Assembly: GCA_023105745.1 (NCBI GenBank)
Contig: JALGQZ010000004.1
Location: forward strand, 61,435,112 to 61,499,111
Origin: Austropuccinia psidii
Lineage: Eukaryota; Basidiomycota; Pucciniomycetes; Pucciniales; Sphaerophragmiaceae
Direction: 5' to 3'
DNA: 64,000 nucleotides
Part shown: piece by piece, positions 22,747 to 35,000 of the stretch
Numbering within the stretch: position 1 is the stretch's first letter
Layout of the letters: every line of letters starts with the position of its first letter
Program-made: the position numbers and the translations under genes
The notes under the pieces: generated by a model
Told to the model about the DNA's origin: nothing
The model's input: only the letters and a program-made list of their open reading frames with translations
The model's database searches: none

Positions 22747-24983
22747 ATGGCCCGAACCCCGGGAAACTCAACTGAATTGAATGAACGACCAACTTCAGCC
22801 CCAGAGAGTGGAAGTGAAATCTCTGATATCGCCAGTAGTCGTGAATTAGGCATTGAAGTAGAGAGCCAGTCACATGAAGATAATCAAGATCCACCAGTTC
22901 TTCCAGAATGTGAGTATGCATCCATCTTGAATATTTCAAATCTCTCAAAACCTGATATTGTGTCATAGCCTTTATTTCAGGTCAACCTCCAAGCGCTCAG
23001 AAACCGAATTTTAAAACTTATGAGAAGGAAAAGACTGTTGAACCTTGTTCACCGACAGAAGATGATGGGCAAGATGATGTAATTTTCAGTGGGGAGGTGG
23101 AAATTATATCCAAGGAACAATTTGTCTCCAACATTGCTCAAACAATCCCAAGGCTCGAAAAAATTCAAAATGATAGTAAAATTCCTGATTATGTGCGTCA
23201 AAAGATTGCTGAAGCCATGAGCCTGCTCAAAATGGATTTGAACCGTAAGTCCATTAATAATTCAAAACAAAATTGATAAAAATAGCTGCTTACAATATAT
23301 GGGCAGGTGTGGAGGTGAGAGAATCTCTACCTGAAGGATCTCGAGTCGTAATTGGATTTCCAGGCAAAGGATTAGGAAAAAGACCAAATATACATGCGAC
23401 CAAAAAAACAAAGAAAAAACGCCGTACCTTTGAAGCCGCAAACGATTCGGGCGATCAAGGTCATGAAATTATCAATGTTGAAGGGGACCATATTGATAAT
23501 CAACCTCCGCATACTGAAACCCCCCCAATACTCAATGAAACAATCCATGATGAAGCTCCACATACTGAAAGCCCCCCGATACCCAATGAAACAATGCATG
23601 ATGCAACCCCTGCCGCCTCTCCTTGGAATATTCAAGCCTTTCAAGAAAGGGAAACAATTAAACATGATACAATGGGACGAGATATGACTGATATAATTCC
23701 CAACGCTGAGCCCGAAGTGTCATCCGCTGCGAATTTTCAAGGAATATTCTTATCCCGCATGGAAGAGTTTGCAGGCATTTTGAATTATCATTCCAATATT
23801 TCTCAACAATCATGGAAAAGGGGGCTTGATAATATCAATAGGATTTACAAAAATAGATGGGACAATTTACCAACAAAGGATGCTCATACATTCCTTCCTG
23901 TTGGTATTAAGGTGATCAGTAACCGAGAGCTTAAAATGTCGGCCTGGCTGGAGGACCTTGAGATGGCAGGTGAGTTTTATCTTTGTGCATGATACATGAT
24001 TATTGGCTGTTGACTGGTGATATAAATTGCAATTTACAGGGTTAGATTTTTTTAAGCCAACCGAAACAGAAGCGTTTTTTGATCACAACATTTGGAATAT
24101 CAAATTGATGAAGGAATCAGCTAAACCTCCAGATAATCTCCCAAAATCAGAACACTCCTTCTTCAAAATGGTTCAGAGCCTTCTTTACCCCGCCAATCCA
24201 GTTAAACATTTTTGGGCAAATGTTATGTTTGAATCCATTAGTTTAGTCTCATACGATGTGATTGCACCCAAACCATATGTTGCACCAACATCAAATTCGA
24301 CCGATCCTCTTGGACTCGAACGGGGAGCAGTTGAATACCTTGCCTCCTGCTTGAGTAAATTGAAGCAACGTGCAACCCAACTCAGCATTGAAGGTGGCGG
24401 GGCTGACAATGAGATATCCACAAAGCCGCACAAGAACCTGGAGGATCTAATGGATACAGTTATCCATTTGATGATTGCGTACAACATGGTACGTGCACAT
24501 ACAAAGGTCGAAGTTAATGGCATCAAAGGCAAACTCACAAACTCAAAAAAAAATGAGGCCATCAAAGATCTTTTGACATGTCACAAGAATCTCGGAATAA
24601 ATCAAATTTTCTATGGTATATTAGCGGCATTCTGTGCGGTGGGGGTTCGTGGTTTGATGGTATGCTCAGATGACTGGAGAACAAGCTCAGTTAAAGGGGC
24701 TTTATCACTAATTGACATTTCCGCAAAACTTTCAGAAAGTAAAAATCTAGTGGAGCCAGTATGGCTACGTACTAATAAGTATATATGTGATTTACTGAAT
24801 AAAAGTTTCTTCTCATCAGAGTCTTTTAACCCCGCTGTACCTCTTAGATTTGAATTTGCACGATGCTTAGTATTAGACTTTGGTGATGCCTGGGTGGCAA
24901 AACGCGGGCTTGGTTCAAGTGATGAGGTCACCTTGACGGTACCCAGGTCAGCTAAACTCACAACCAGGATTGACCCGTTTTAG
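22747..24983 (+). CDS. Unknown 677-aa cargo protein of D
   Basis: Four exons by consensus splice sites: 22747-22909, 22981-23244, 23307-23969, 24040-24983 (introns 71, 62 and 70 nt; GTGAGT, GTAAGT, GTGAGT donors and CAG acceptors). The frame is continuous over 678 codons. The protein starts MARTPGNSTELNE, is acidic and Ser/Pro-rich for about 140 residues, has a basic patch (TKKTKKKRR) that could be a nuclear localisation signal, then a compact C-terminal half with conserved-looking VRGLMVCSDDWRTSSVKGA and RFEFARCLVLDFGDAW. I do not recognise a domain. It resembles a multi-copy A. psidii protein from memory. The intact frame in a decayed neighbourhood suggests it is, or recently was, under selection. 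Confidence 0.8.
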
Positions 24984-25100
24984 ATTAGCTTTGTACTAGA
25001 TAGATTGTAATTGAATTTTGCAAAGTTATTTATGAATTTAATAATCATGACTTCCTATCCTACTACTGCCCGGATACCACAGTCTGAGTACCAATAGTAA

Positions 25101-25126
25101 TTGTACGGCGGCATGCCTCTGTACAT
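25101..25126. repeat. Palindrome family member (degenerate)
   Basis: Halves TTGTACGGCGGCA and TGCCTCTGTACAT, 10 of 13 pairs complementary. It lies between the 677-aa gene and the Tet-like gene. Confidence 0.65.
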
Positions 25127-25560
25127 CATTGCAAAGACTCCGACAAGACGCAAGCTGAGTCAGGCGATGTGCCCGCGAGTAGCACACGCGGGTGCATTGC
25201 GGGAAGTTGCGTTTATCACTTCCCGCCAGCCCATAATAGGCCAAATGTTCCTGTGTCTTTCAAGAGGACTAGGATAGCTAGGGATCCGCAGCAGGATGCA
25301 TATTGCATTTGCGTGTGCTTGCAATATTCCAAATGGTTGGATTGGAAAGTGATTGCATGGGAACATCAATGTGTAAAATTGAATAATGCACTATCCACTG
25401 CAATTTTCAGGTTCAGGTATTTGAGATCGTGAATTTGCCAAGGTCAGGCGTGAGCTTTCTTTTTAGCCGCAATTAAAAAAGATTCATCCACCGCAATCCA
25501 ATTTAGGTGATATTAAGAAATCAGTAATCATTCGGTATCATTTCATTTTCTGCTGAAAGC

Positions 25561-26877
25561 ATGCCATTCACAAAAAAAGGAAAAGAACGTAAAAGGGAAC
25601 TCGCGAGAAAGCGTCGGGCTGAGGAAGGAAAGTGTGAGTTACTCGCTTAATCTCAGTGTATATATGCTTCCACATTTATGTGGCACCCTCATTGGGCCCC
25701 ACGGAAGAACATTGGCTTTAGTCGGTTCAGATTGTGCCAATGTCATGTGGGCTCCAACAGGGAAGTCAAAGGATGTGTGCCGAAGAAAGCTCCTTGGCAG
25801 TATCTGATATCTTGTGTGCTTCAACACATAGTGATCCCTCAACCACTCGGGAATAGTAGCAGATCCCAAAAGACAAATGAGCGCAAAACGACCCGAATGA
25901 ATAGGTTGTTTTCCTCCTCTTGTCCAACAGCACAAATATCAATGCCAGTATCAGCAAATATCACCCCAAGTGAAATTCGGAGGGTTGTGGATGTCAATCA
26001 GATCAAACGCATTCACTTTGGGCGTGTGGCAATTTTCTCTTCAACCGGATTACTCATTGCCCTTGTCGAATTCCGACCATTCACAACAATGAGTGAAGTC
26101 GAGGTCAATCAATGGGATGAATTATCACAATTCTTATTTCGCGAAAAGAGGTTCACTGACCCTATTGCAACAAATGGAGCATTACTGGAGGGATTTATGT
26201 TCGCGATTGGGTGGCGCAAATGCACCACGAAGAATGAACAATTTGCTCTGTATGGAAGTGCTGGCAAAATTGAAAATGCAAAAGATGAATGGCGGGACCG
26301 AGGTGCCAATCTTAGCTCGGTGGGTCGCATTCTAGGTCAATCCTTACGATATGTTGGGGATAATTTGTTTGAGAAGATTCAAAATTTCTACAATTCATTG
26401 GGGGTTCCGTCTTTTGATCAAGTCAACTATGAAGGCAATATTCCGGCAAATCAGGGTGCATTCGAGTTTGCTTCCGCACTCACTTTCACCATGAATGGAT
26501 TCAAAAATTCACCTCATCTTGATAAGGATGCATCGCTGTATGCTTCGGGATGGTGGTTTCAAGCTGATAAGCGGACTGGCCAAATTCAAAGAGATGCGTC
26601 AAAGCGGTGTACAGGTGGAAAATTGATTTTCCCAAATGAACATTTTTGGATTGATCTATCCGCATGTCATGGGCTCATTCAGGTAGTGTGGGCCAGTAGT
26701 ACATTTGTTCATTATACTGATCCAGCACAGGACAACGAAAGCACGACACTAGTGGGTATGTCCGCACAATGCTCAAGCAGGTTAGCAAAAACAATGCGTC
26801 AAAAAAGCCATGGCTATTATGAGATTGCCGAGAGAGCGGGCTATCAAATCAGGGATGGTAATACAATCTCATGCTGA
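25561..26877 (+). CDS. Tet/JBP-like 2-oxoglutarate Fe(II) oxygenase
   Basis: Two exons, 25561-25633 and 25931-26877 (intron 297 nt), giving 339 aa. It starts MPFTKKGKERKRELARKRR, a strongly basic, nuclear-type N-terminus. The body resembles the Tet-like 2OG-Fe(II) oxygenases expanded in rust fungi: iron-binding HxD at H220-L-D222 (SPHLDKDASLYASGWWF), a GGKLIFP strand, then a distal His at 285 (STFVHYTDP) and SAQCSSRLA, where the 2OG-binding Arg is expected. TET/JBP enzymes oxidise methylcytosine or thymine in DNA. In fungi such genes are known to travel with transposons (the KDZ class of Iyer and colleagues). The frame is intact and metal ligands are present. The exon 1 junction is the less certain part, because this intron is longer than the others. 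The substrate is unknown. Confidence 0.78.
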
Positions 26878-27013
26878 TTCAAAGAATGAGGAGATTTGCA
26901 TGTGGGTTGGGTAAGTAATGGTGGGATAAGGCAGAGGACAATATACACCAGGATTGGCTAGATTCGAGTGCGGGAGATGGGGTGTCTGACATGAAAAAGG
27001 GGTGAAGTGGATT
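26878..27013. other. Short 3' flank of the Tet-like gene
   Basis: No gene or repeat recognised. It separates the oxygenase stop codon from the palindrome at 27014. Confidence 0.4.
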
Positions 27014-27039
27014 ATGTACGGTGGCATGCCATCGTACAT
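27014..27039. repeat. Palindrome family member (best copy)
   Basis: Halves ATGTACGGTGGCA and TGCCATCGTACAT; 12 of 13 base pairs match. It lies 140 bp after the stop of the Tet-like gene. Confidence 0.85.
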
Positions 27040-27059
27040 CTGTCCTGGTTTGTTGCTAT

Positions 27060-27545
27060 TGTCCAGGATGCCAATGCTTCACACGCGAATCCTTATGCTT
27101 GTGCAGGTTCTGAGAATGCTAAAAGTTCCTTACGCCTATGCGGGGTGCCAGCGCTACACACGCCAATCCTTGGGCCTGTGCAGGCTCCCGAAAATTTACA
27201 CGCCAATGCTTACGCCTTTACAGGCTTTCGACGATTCACACGCCAATTATTACGCTTGTGAAGCTTCCCCACAATGCTGAAATTTTCTTGGCCTGTGCAG
27301 GATCCCAAGAATTCACACGCCAATTCTCACGCCTGTGCAGGCTCCCAACAATTCACACGCCAATCCTTATGCTTGTGAAGGGTCCCAAAAGTGCTAAAAT
27401 TCCTTACGCCTGTACAGGCTTCCGACGATTCACACGCCAATCCTTACGCTTGGGAAGGTTGCCAACAATGCTGACAAATTCTTACGCCTGTGCAGGCTCC
27501 CGAAAATTCACACGCCAATCCTTACGCTTGTGAAGGTTCCAGACA
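27060..27545. repeat. Interspersed minisatellite with about 40-bp units
   Basis: Repeated phrase CACACGCCAATCCTTACGC followed by CTGTGCAGGCTCCCGA or TTGTGAAGGTTCC, at least nine partial units. The repeat explains the overlapping ORFs here. It is not CRISPR-like: units are contiguous and diverged. Confidence 0.85.
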
Positions 27546-27970
27546 ATTTAAACAATTCAATACATGAGTAAGATTAATAGCGTGTGACCATAGGAAAGGC
27601 CATGTTTCACAAATCTGGACTGGATTGCTCACATACGGGAACCTGCCGCTTTTTTACAGTTAAGAATGGGGATGGCTCTAAACCATGGAAGAAGAAAATA
27701 TAGGAGAGGATAAGGGCAACTATTGGCGCATTTTGAGAAAAAGAGGTTCACGAAAACAAATACTCACTCAAACTCTTGGTGGGGCACTTACAAAAATAAT
27801 TCTCACGCAATCAGGGTTTTTCTCTAAGGTGGAAATAAATAATTTTTTACGTGAACAAAGAATGTAATAGAAATTGAACATAATAATAATAGAATACAAA
27901 TAATTTGTTTTGAAAGAAAGTAATACAAATTATAAAAAGTGGAAATAATGAGATTATTTTTTTGGAATTT
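27546..27970. other. AT-rich spacer
   Basis: Apart from a 60-codon ATG frame at 27685 without recognisable features, nothing is seen. It is probably the 3' flank of the minus-strand Zn-cluster gene. Confidence 0.4.
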
Positions 27971-29348
27971 TTATTTTTCTAGGAATTTGGAGACTATCCC
28001 GGTTATGTCCTCCTTTGGATAAGCCTCCAGTGCCTGGGCAAGGAGGCGGTTGAGTTCGTCCCGGAAGTCCCGGTGCATCTCATTTCGATGAGTTGCATCC
28101 ACGAAAGGAATCATGTGGAGCAAGCGACGATGCTCCAACAAGATTCGGTTGATCGAATCGTGGACGATTGCTCGAGGAATCATTAGGGTCGGTCGCAGGT
28201 CGGTGAATTCCTGGCGAGCGTCATCGTGGGAATGAGACGAGCTTGGCACCGGGGGGGAGGAGGCGTTGGGGTTCTCGGGGGCACTGGAAGGGATCTCTGG
28301 GGAGGGAACCGGGGTTGGAGTGGAGGGGGGGGGAATGGAAGGGGAAGGTGGGCGAGTCGGGTAAGAAGAAGGGGGATGGGGAACTGGGGATCCCACGGGC
28401 GTATCGTCGATGATGATTATTGAGCGAGGAGTGGCGGGACGATCTGGAGATGGTTGAAAAAATGGTGAGGAAAAGTTGAGAAGAGTGAAGAAGGAGAAGT
28501 GGTGACTTACCAAAAGGTTCCTCCGTGGATTGCGTAGGAGCCACCTCAGGTTCTGGCTCACGAGTCGTATCGTCCTCAGGTTGTTGGGACGCTGGACTTG
28601 GGCCAGGAATAGGTGGCTCTTCGGTTCGGGAGGGTTCTAAAAAAGGAGGAAGAGTCAGTTCACTCGACTCAAAAGTGAAAGTGAAAATGAAATGAAACTT
28701 TGGCTGCTTACCGCGGAATAATTCCTCAGACCGTCGGGTGCCACTCGGGCCTGGAGTGGGTTGCCGGGGGGTTTGCTCGCGAGGCAAACTAGCAACGGGA
28801 GAGTCTTGTCGGGGGGGATTCGGGGGGTTTTGTTCTATGAGAAATGGAAAAAAGTCAATATTATTGCATGAAGATAAATGAGATAAGGAGGAGAAATAAA
28901 ACTTACTTTGGCGTTTGAATCCCATCGGTGACAAGACATGGTGACGATCAGCCCAAGCTCAAATGTCCTCTCGCCATCGCCATCCTTCATCGGCCGGATA
29001 ATCACTTCGCTCCGGTCGAGGAGTGAAGTGACCATCGGATGGTGGCCTAGGAGGGGGAGTGGACAAATCGATACTGGAGGGGACAGGGCTAATCGTCCGG
29101 AATCGTTCCCGTTGGCCTGTTTGGGGGCCCGGCGTCCATTCACGCTCGGAAATGGTTCCATCATCGTCGACCACAAAGGAGTCCTCGCGAGGGCGTCTTG
29201 GGCGAGAACTCCTCTGGCCTCGTGGTCGGAAGGGGCGGACAACGAACGAACATTTCTTATGTGCTTGTCGGCAAGCATCACAAGCGTCGTTCGTCGTCGA
29301 GGAACGAATGCAGGGGATACCCCGCTTGGTGCATAAAGTGCACGACAT
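27971..29348 (-). pseudogene. Zn2Cys6-type cluster protein with proline-rich body, one nonsense codon
   Basis: Four minus-strand exons: 29348-28907, 28834-28712, 28636-28511, 28443-27971 (introns 72, 75 and 67 nt), total 388 codons. The N-terminus has C3-x2-C6-x6-C13-x9-C23-x2-C26-x6-C33, matching the fungal Zn(II)2Cys6 binuclear DNA-binding consensus (CTLCTKRGIPC, then CDACRQAHKKC). A basic RPRGQRSSRPRRPR stretch, a long Pro/Ser-rich region and a conserved-looking C-terminus (RNEMHRDFRDELNRLLAQAL) follow. One TGA at 28959-28961 interrupts exon 1 between REDI and AWADRHHVLS. The frame is clean on both sides, so this could be a single CGA-to-TGA change or a readthrough/recoded codon. Fungal Zn2Cys6 proteins are usually transcription factors. 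Role here unknown. Confidence 0.75.
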
Positions 29349-29902
29349 CTAAAAACAAAACAAGCGAGGTTAGTAACTGCATACAAAGTAAACAATAAAG
29401 AAAGAAAATGAAGGCATACAATGAATTATATAAATTTAAAACGGAAGCAAATTGAAAATGCTCTAGTCGGAAGTTTTTAAAACTCTGGAAGGAAGTCGTG
29501 AAGAAAGAAAAATATTAATATCGGTACATAATGTTGACAAAAGTTAAAAAAAGAGGTAACGCACAAGGTGGATAGAAGGGAGCTTCTGAACGGATCAGAA
29601 GAATAAACAAAAAGCGAGCAGAAAGGGGAGTGGGGTTAGTCGAGTGCGAAAGAAAAGACTGGAAAGGAAGGAAGACGAGGGGGAATACGCACAAGGACAA
29701 ACGCGGGTGAGGTTGAACAAAGTGGAGCGGGTGAGAAAGAAAGTGAAGTGCGTGTCGTGTGAAGATGGTCTTTTATACCATGGTGAAGCTGAGACGATCT
29801 CAGCAGTTTCAGCACCCGCAAGAGTCTCAGCTTCAAGGCGTGTGGGCAAAATTGAAGCTGAGTCTCAGCGAATGCTGCAACTGAGAAGTGAAATGCTCGC
29901 GT
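29349..29902. other. Upstream region of the Zn-cluster gene, up to element E
   Basis: Non-coding. From 29780 to 29890 it is rich in GCTGAG/CTCAGC words (AAGCTGAGACGATCTCAGC), like the sequence on the far side of E at 43600-44190. That suggests both were one intergenic region before E inserted. Confidence 0.5.
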
Positions 29903-31682
29903 TGTGGTATGCCATACCATATCAGCTTAATAAAATTTTTTGAGGGGAGTGAAAAGTAGCAGTACCCCTATGGGTAGCTTCTGTTGGAAACAAAAGAAAA
30001 GGATATTTGTCCCAGTTGGTAAGGTGATGCCTTGTGTCAAGGAAACTGGCCATGTCATTGGTTCAAGCCACATTGAAGACATAAAAAAAAAAAAAAAAAA
30101 AAAATGTCAAAATTTTTGGAAAATCCTTTTAAAGTTTGGAAAATACCTGAAACCTAACCCTAAAATAAATTAGGTTTCAACCCACAAATTGGCCTAAAAA
30201 AAAGTTCTAAATTCAAGACAGCAGAAGGAGGATACATAAACAGATTACATAAGCAGGAAGGAGTTAAGAAAGTATTAGTAATCAGATTACTTGATTAGTA
30301 ATACTTAGGGAGTTAAAGGATGCAGGTACCATGGAGTATTAGTCAGCAAGTCTAAGGATTAGTAATAAAGTTCAAATAAGCACCAGCAAAAACACCTCAA
30401 ATTAGTAAGCAACCCAACAAATGACATCATCAAGCAAACAAATGATGCAATGATCTACATAAATGACATCATTTAGGTGGGACCACCAGAAAAAAATTTT
30501 CCCAGCCAAAAGAAACTGAAAAATTCTAAGTCCCTCTTTTTGAACACCTCCCATGGAGAGCCCAAAAATTATAAATAGAGGGCCTCTCCCCCCAAATTTT
30601 TCCTCTTTCCCTCATGTCTTTTATCCCCCCAAAAGTGGAAAGTGGATTTAAATTCATCCCTGACTATCAGGTTAACTAGTCTACAAATATATAATTCTAT
30701 TATATAAAGGATAAAAAGGCCTTATATAATAGTCTTATCAAAAAAATAAAAAAAAAAGTCTTATAAAAAAAAAAGAAGAGCTTTATAATATAATTTTATT
30801 ATATAAAGGATAAAAAGGCCTTATATAATAGTCTTATAAAAAAAGAAAAATTCTTAAAATAAAGAAGCAGTCTTATAAAAAAAAGTATTATAAAAAAGAA
30901 CAACTTTATAATATAATTTGATTACATAAAGGATAAAAAGGCTTTACATAATAGTCTTATAAGCTTAAATTAAATAAAATAGTATTTTAAAAAAAAAAGA
31001 TTTTACCTTATTATAAGCAATCAAAGCTTTGAAGAAGGAAAAGAAGGGTCACTTAGTTATTTTATTAAGAAATTATTATTATTTCATTTCAAAAAGTCAT
31101 ATTTTGGTTACTACAAGGACATTTTATTAATTATAAAAGAAAATACCTATTATAGGAATACAGTAGTGCTATTCTTATTAAAAAGAAAGAATTATTATCA
31201 AATTAAATTATTAAAGAGTGGCTATTATTTAGTCTGGTCATATCAGAATTTCATTTCATTCAAAATAATAAATCATATAAAAAAAGTGTTTGATTGTTTG
31301 TTCAGTATTATTATTAGTCTAGTGTCTCCATATTATATTGAGTTATTGTTGTAGTAGTATTTTGTGTGATTTGTGTTAGTTTTTTTCTTTTGGTTAATTA
31401 AATAGTGTTATATTTAAAAGGTTAAATAAATATTTTGAGATCAAGCAAAGTCTGATTGAGTCTGTTGAATACACTTTTCTGAATTAGCCACCATCAATAA
31501 ATAAATTGATTGTGAACTCAAGTTAAGATAATTCAGCATTTTTCAGGAAGGGCAGTCTAGATTATTCTAGCACACGAGCAGAGCAAGGGTTACAAGCTTG
31601 AACAGCAATTCAAAACTGTTTTCTTGTAATTTCCCCTTCCAGGTACTGCCTCATTTTATCCCACACAAGAGGAGTTCCCACA
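29903..31682 (+). repeat. 5' LTR of element E
   Basis: 1,780 bp. Starts TGTGGTATGCCATACC (short palindrome at the tip) and ends GAGTTCCCACA. It contains a TATA box at 30570, poly-A tracts and three roughly 100-bp tandem units around 30690-30960, each with AAGGATAAAAAGG between arms related to TATTATATAA. Confidence 0.94.
30570..30579 (+). promoter_or_regulatory. TATA box of the E LTR
   Basis: TATAAATAGA inside the 5' LTR; the same box is at 42430 in the 3' LTR. A pyrimidine-rich stretch follows within about 40 bp, so transcription probably starts near 30600. Position is inference from the motif. Confidence 0.65.
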
Positions 31683-31684
31683 TC

Positions 31685-31702
31685 TGGTGTCCCAACAGTG
31701 GC
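31685..31702 (+). promoter_or_regulatory. Primer-binding site of E
   Basis: TGGTGTCCCAACAGTGGC begins two bases after the LTR. The leading TGG is complementary to a tRNA 3' CCA end. The tRNA species cannot be named without a tRNA set. Confidence 0.7.
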
Positions 31703-32045
31703 TGTCTGATAGGAATATCATCAGATTCAATTCAGCTTGATATCAAAATATATATATTTATTAAACCTGGAATCATATAATCATCTAAATAAACCATTGT
31801 CATCATCATCAAAATCTCATTCATCATCATCATCATCTGAATCTTATCATTACAAATTACTACTAAAATCAAAATCACCAGGACAGATATCACAAGAAAG
31901 CTTGAGTAATCTAATATCAACACCAAATACAAGAAGAAAAGAAGAAGATAGGCTAAAAGAATTCTTCTTTAACCTAATCAAAGAGTATAAAGAAAGAAAA
32001 CAGGAAGAAGCAAAATTTGAAGGCAAAACATACAAAGTAGAAAAA

Positions 32046-35000
32046 ATGGATCAACAGTCAACATCAAAATTACCACCATTACCTGAAGATACTGTGGAAG
32101 GTCAGTATGAAGAAGAAGATGTAGAAGAAGATCAAACTGTGAAAATACAGAGCTTTATGAAGCAAATGCAAGATTTTTTGTTAAGTCAAACCAGTAAAAA
32201 AGGAAAAAGAAGACAATCAATACCAAATACACCAGGGAATAGCCCTAGTGAATCAACATTACCAAGGCATATAAGACCAGAAGATTCACCAATATCACCA
32301 ACACCTGGACCAAGAGCAACCTCTACTCCAGAAACAAATCCAAGAGTTAACAATATTCCAAGAAGAGCTTTTGTCTCTACACCTAATAACCCAAGTCCAT
32401 TACAGCAGCAAGTGTTAAAGCAGGAAAGGCCTGTGGTTAAAATTAAAGCAAAAGATTATAATCTCAATTTTAATGGAGAGGAAGTAGAGAAGTTTATTAA
32501 GAAGGTTGAAAGAATTGCTCAAATTGAAGGAGCAACAGATGAAGATTTAGCAATGCAAATGGCATTTTGGACAACTGATCCAAGAATTAGTGATGCCATA
32601 GAAGCTATGCCAGGATATGAAGAAGGTAATTGGACACAACTGAAGAAAGACCTTATAACCAAATGGGGAAGAGTTGAACCAGAAAGAAGATATAGAAAAG
32701 ATTCCCTTATTCAGCTTTTCAATGATACACAAGATGAAGGAGGAATTAGTACCTTATCAGAATATAAAAAGTTTATTGGAGAATATGAAACCATCATTAC
32801 TTACCTTTTAAGATACAAGTATATTCCCCAAGAGAATATGTTCCATGAAGATGTATTTGATTGTCTCTCTGCAGATATCAAAGGTGCTATCAGCAAGGAA
32901 ATGATTAAAGATAATGTTATGGTTAGAGCAGAAGATGGAGGATATCTCATACCACCTATGAGAATATTAAAGAAGTATATTGAACAAGAATTGGAAGCAA
33001 GAATATTAGTCACCAAAAGACTATCATATCCAAGAATTAAAACAGTAAAGAATGAATCAATCACCAAGGAAAATAATGTCAAATTTAAGGAAGAATTCTT
33101 TCCAGGAATGCAGGAAGCTTTGAAGAAGATGAAGGAGCTTACCAAAACTCTCAAGGAACAGCAAGTAGTGGTTAATAAAGAAGTACCTAGAGAAAAAGAA
33201 GTTTCTAAACAGTTTATGGAGCAACTGGATGAATTAAGTAAAATTGCTAAACCACAAAAAATAGCTTATGCTAACCCTCAAGCTGAAAATTTAGGATTTA
33301 GATCAAAAGAAAACTTACCACCAGCATCATCAAGATATGTGCCATATGCACCAGCTCAAAATGCACCAAAACCATTTGTTAGATGTTATTACTGTTCAGA
33401 AGAAGGACACTCCACAGGAAGATGTAATGAGCTTATTGAAGACCAAAACAAGAAATGGGTAATAAGACAAGGGTTCAATTACTTATATCCTAATTGGGCA
33501 AGAATTCCAACTGATGGGAAATTATCACCAAAGCAATTGGTAAGGGAATTTCAGAAGGAACAAGAAGAATTGAAGAAGAAATTGGAAGAAAAAGCAAAAG
33601 AAGAGGAACAAAAGAAGAAAGAAAAGTCAACTGCATTTATTACCATGGACAATTGGGAAGATTGGCAACCACCATCAATATCAACAGGAAGAGAACCTCT
33701 AGGATATGCCTATGGGTTAAGGAATACCAAGCAAAGAAGAGAAAATGAAGATAGAGCTAAGGCTCAATCACAGCCATTACCTGAAAGAGAAGCAACTCAA
33801 CCTCAAGAAATACTTAAGAAAAAGACTAGTATCCCAGGTGGATTTATTGATAATGATGATCAGGAAGAAGAAAAAGTAATTATACCTACAAGATATAAAT
33901 CACCAAGGCCTTTAGAGGCTAATAAGGAGGAAGAAGGAGCCATACATAAGAATAAAACACCACAAAAGCAACCTATGGATGAAGTTAAAACCATAATTAA
34001 AGCACCCAAAGAAGTTAGAGCAGTTATCAAGCCAAAGAGAGAGGATAAAGAAGAAGTACCAATAGTTGAAAAAGTCATTAACAAAGTTTTGGATCAGAAA
34101 ATAAATCTTACTTTAGAAGAAATATTCACCATATCACCAAGGTTCATGAATGAATTAAGATTCCTTCCTGATAGAGAAAAGAAATATTTGATGTCTCTTA
34201 AGTCAATCAATAATGAAGAGAAAGTGGAAGATCAAGAAGGCAATCAGCAAGATATAATAATTGAAGAAAGAATGCATTATGCATGTCCTCTTGGAATGAT
34301 TGAAGTTTCCATAGGATTGGAAGGTCATAAAGTAAAAGCATTAGTAGATACTGGAGCAGAATTGAGTATAATACCAGAAATTGAATCCATAAAAGCAGGA
34401 ATACCAATGAGAGCACTGAACATGAGGTTGAAAGGAATTGGAGGACATAGTACAGCAATTGTTGGCTTATCTGAGAATACTTTACTTATTTTACCATCTG
34501 GTGATGAAAGAAAAATTCATTTCTTTGTAGCCAGAGGGGCAGTTCATACTGTTATTGGGAGACCATTTTTGGCTGACAATGGTATTAGACTTGAACACTC
34601 ACAGACTCAGGGTGAAATTTTAAGTTTCAGAGAATTGGATGGAAGAAGATTATGCATACCTATATGCTCACCAGAAAGCAAAGGATGGCATGCACAACCA
34701 CCAAAGGGAATGGAGTTGTGTAATATGGCAAAAGTGGATAAAATGGAAGTACAAGATAATAATGAAGAATCAAGGTTTGAAGAAATAAGCTCAGGGGAAG
34801 TTCAGGAGAAGAAGAAGAAGAAAGAGGATAAATTTGGAAACATACCCAATATGGAAGAATATCCTAGCATAGAAAAGGGTTTAGAACAGAAAAAGGACTC
34901 CAAGGCTAAAAGTTTATTCAAAAAGATCTCCAAGAAATATAGCAAACAGGGTACCATTTGGAAGAAGAAACAAAAAGATAGTATTTCAAAAGAAGAACAT

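Noticed and set aside
25678..25930. Upstream extension of the Tet-like gene as a long single exon (MWHPHWAPRK...)
   Set aside because: It starts at a frame inside what splice signals define as intron 1. The basic MPFTKKGKERKR exon with a GTGAGT donor gives a better protein start.
27060..27545. CRISPR-like repeat array
   Set aside because: Eukaryotic context, units diverged and contiguous, no spacers.
30130..30150. Telomere-like CCTAACCCTAAA
   Set aside because: Single occurrence inside the E LTR, repeated identically at 42010 only because the LTR is duplicated.
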